From JABWAJ01 sp038323375 (lineage in GTDB: Bacteria > Bacteroidota > Bacteroidia > Chitinophagales > Saprospiraceae): 64,000 nt of DNA. The position numbers were made by a program, and so were the translations under genes. The stretch is taken from the NCBI GenBank assembly GCA_038323375.1, contig JBBQGV010000022.1:4135-68134 (forward strand). Reading direction: 5' to 3'. Below the pieces are notes generated by a model. That model saw only the letters and a list, made by a program, of their open reading frames with translations, had not been told where the DNA came from and did no database searches. Positions 62,932 to 64,000 of the stretch are shown piece by piece (positions within the stretch are counted from its first letter, which is position 1; the number at the start of each line of letters is the position of its first letter).

Positions 62932-64000
62932 TCAAACCAATCCTTTGTTATACCTTTCGATGCGCTCCTGGAGTTTGATTTCAATATCGGCCATGTCTAA
63001 TTCCGTGGCGCCGGGGAACATTTCCGCAGCAGCGGCTTCCGGTTCCTGGCCAGGCATTCGGAGCACGTCGTAGCGGCTGAACCACTCACTCACCTCGCGG
63101 AGGCTGACCGGTTGGAGCTCTGGCAGCGATTCGCCGTGCGCGCGTTCCTGAATGGCTTTGCGCACCTGAGCTTTTACCGTTTCATTCGTTTTTTGGTATT
63201 CAATCCCGAAAAAGAAAAAGAAATTCGGCGAACCGGGCGGCAGTTCACAGGCGCAAAAGCCTTCAACCAAGCTCTTTACGACGAGCGGCGTAACCTGCTC
63301 GCGCCAGTTGTGGTCGTCTATGGTCAGCAGGATAAAAACGAGGTCATTCGCACCAAAATCTTTTAGTTCGGGGCTGGTCAGTACTTCGTTCAGTTTTTTA
63401 CTCAGGATGGGTTGTAAGTTATTGACCGGCTCGAAAAACCGAGCCAATAGCTCGCGCATGACGTTGATTTGAAACAATTTAGGGTTGTCGTGTACTGGGG
63501 GTTTGCAATCTACAAACTTGATTTTTGTACCCGGATTGTAGTCGCCTTTTTCCCAATTCAGCAAATGCCCGCCGATTTCGTAACCCAGCCGTTTGAAAAG
63601 GCTTTCGTGTTCCTGGCGCGCATCGCCGTAGAGGTAAAAAAAGCGCAATTTTTGCTCTGGGCCGGGCGTATCGTAGTAGTTGAGTTGGAAAAATTCGTTT
63701 TGCGCCACCCGGTCGCAGGTGAAGGCGTGAAGGGCAGGCACACTTCGGAAGGACTCAGCCTTTTGGCGGAGCTTATCGCCCAAAACAGCTGGTGTGATGT
63801 TGTTGACGAGCCAGATGAGCGCCTGACTGGTATTGCTGAAATTGATGTTTTTTTCTTCAAAAGCGATCAGGCTGAGGTTGCCGGCCCGAACCGATTCGCG
63901 GTGTTTGCTTTCCAGCAAAATGGCGTCGTTGTACAAATCGCTGTTCACCAGCAAGACCTCTTCCGTCAACCGGCGAAACACCTCTTCGTGGCGGTTGTCG
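62932..64000 (-). CDS. Effector-associated/iSTAND-like protein (5' partial)
   Basis: At least 355 residues; the frame stays open to the window end (DNRHEEVFRRLTEEVLLVNS), so the start is outside. An early part, LSLIAFEEKNINFSNTSQAL and IWLVNNITPA, resembles effector-associated domains of bacterial conflict systems. The core, LRFFYLYGDARQEHESLFKR, LVFILLTIDDHNW and NFFFFFGIEYQKTNETVKAQ, resembles the inactive STAND (iSTAND) module. Both assignments are by eye from published family patterns. It is the first visible gene of the operon with MoxR. Confidence 0.55.
   Translation of the reverse strand, partial: DNRHEEVFRRLTEEVLLVNSDLYNDAILLESKHRESVRAGNLSLIAFEEKNINFSNTSQALIWLVNNITPAVLGDKLRQKAESFRSVPALHAFTCDRVAQNEFFQLNYYDTPGPEQKLRFFYLYGDARQEHESLFKRLGYEIGGHLLNWEKGDYNPGTKIKFVDCKPPVHDNPKLFQINVMRELLARFFEPVNNLQPILSKKLNEVLTSPELKDFGANDLVFILLTIDDHNWREQVTPLVVKSLVEGFCACELPPGSPNFFFFFGIEYQKTNETVKAQVRKAIQERAHGESLPELQPVSLREVSEWFSRYDVLRMPGQEPEAAAAEMFPGATELDMADIEIKLQERIERYNKGLV

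Overview
The window looks like a chromosome segment of a Bacteroidota species, most likely a Saprospiraceae-type organism (inference). Supporting signs are a gldC gliding gene, proteins with type IX secretion (T9SS) C-terminal tails, TonB receptors with carboxypeptidase-regulatory N-termini, LytS/LytTR signalling, a menaquinone futalosine hydrolase, and several promoters with the TAnnTTTG -7 element of this phylum. No rRNA, tRNA or CRISPR array was seen.

Layout. 0-9 kb: the end of an aspartic-protease-like gene, then two exported caspase-like proteins and an exported TPR protein facing a three-gene operon (FecR-like protein, CHASE2 membrane sensor, M48-type zinc peptidase with TPRs). This looks like an envelope sensing/proteolysis module. 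9-22.5 kb: mostly housekeeping genes (methyltransferase, gluconate permease family, sarcosine/N-methyltryptophan oxidase family, valS, PAP2 phosphatase, glmM-type mutase, cysteine desulfurase, MarR-GNAT fusion, phosphoesterase). 22.5-30 kb: gamma-glutamyltransferase, a TonB receptor with a TPR partner, and a LytS/LytTR two-component pair. 30-36.5 kb: a xisH/xisI pair in which xisH carries an in-frame stop, a DMT transporter, a T9SS-exported beta-helix protein, remnants of an ATPase/PIN-like pair, an acyl-CoA dehydrogenase and an alkaline phosphatase. 36.5-45 kb: a CotH-like protein, a methyltransferase, prmC, a GH3-like/serine-hydrolase fusion and a truncated TonB receptor. 45-58 kb: YegP, outer-membrane proteins, a metallo-beta-lactamase fragment, PBP1A, gldC, an ABC exporter, a toxin-antitoxin remnant, sucC, a GH1 glycosidase and mqnB.

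58-64 kb: a tight three-gene minus-strand operon running off the window end. It encodes a protein with an effector-associated/inactive-STAND-like look, a MoxR-type AAA+ ATPase, and a 1292-residue three-TM protein with a vWA-like cytoplasmic domain and three C-terminal CWSCP cysteine repeats. By architecture this is the best candidate for an undescribed NTP-dependent conflict or signalling system.

The accessory spacers are unusually rich in palindromic repeats. One family starts TAGTGTCTGTC; in three of its four fuller copies the leading TAG is the stop codon of the neighbouring gene, and two copies have different but self-complementary stem arms. A second family is a 192-bp element with 23-bp terminal inverted repeats plus solo ends elsewhere. 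Several genes next to such repeats are broken, which points to active local rearrangement.
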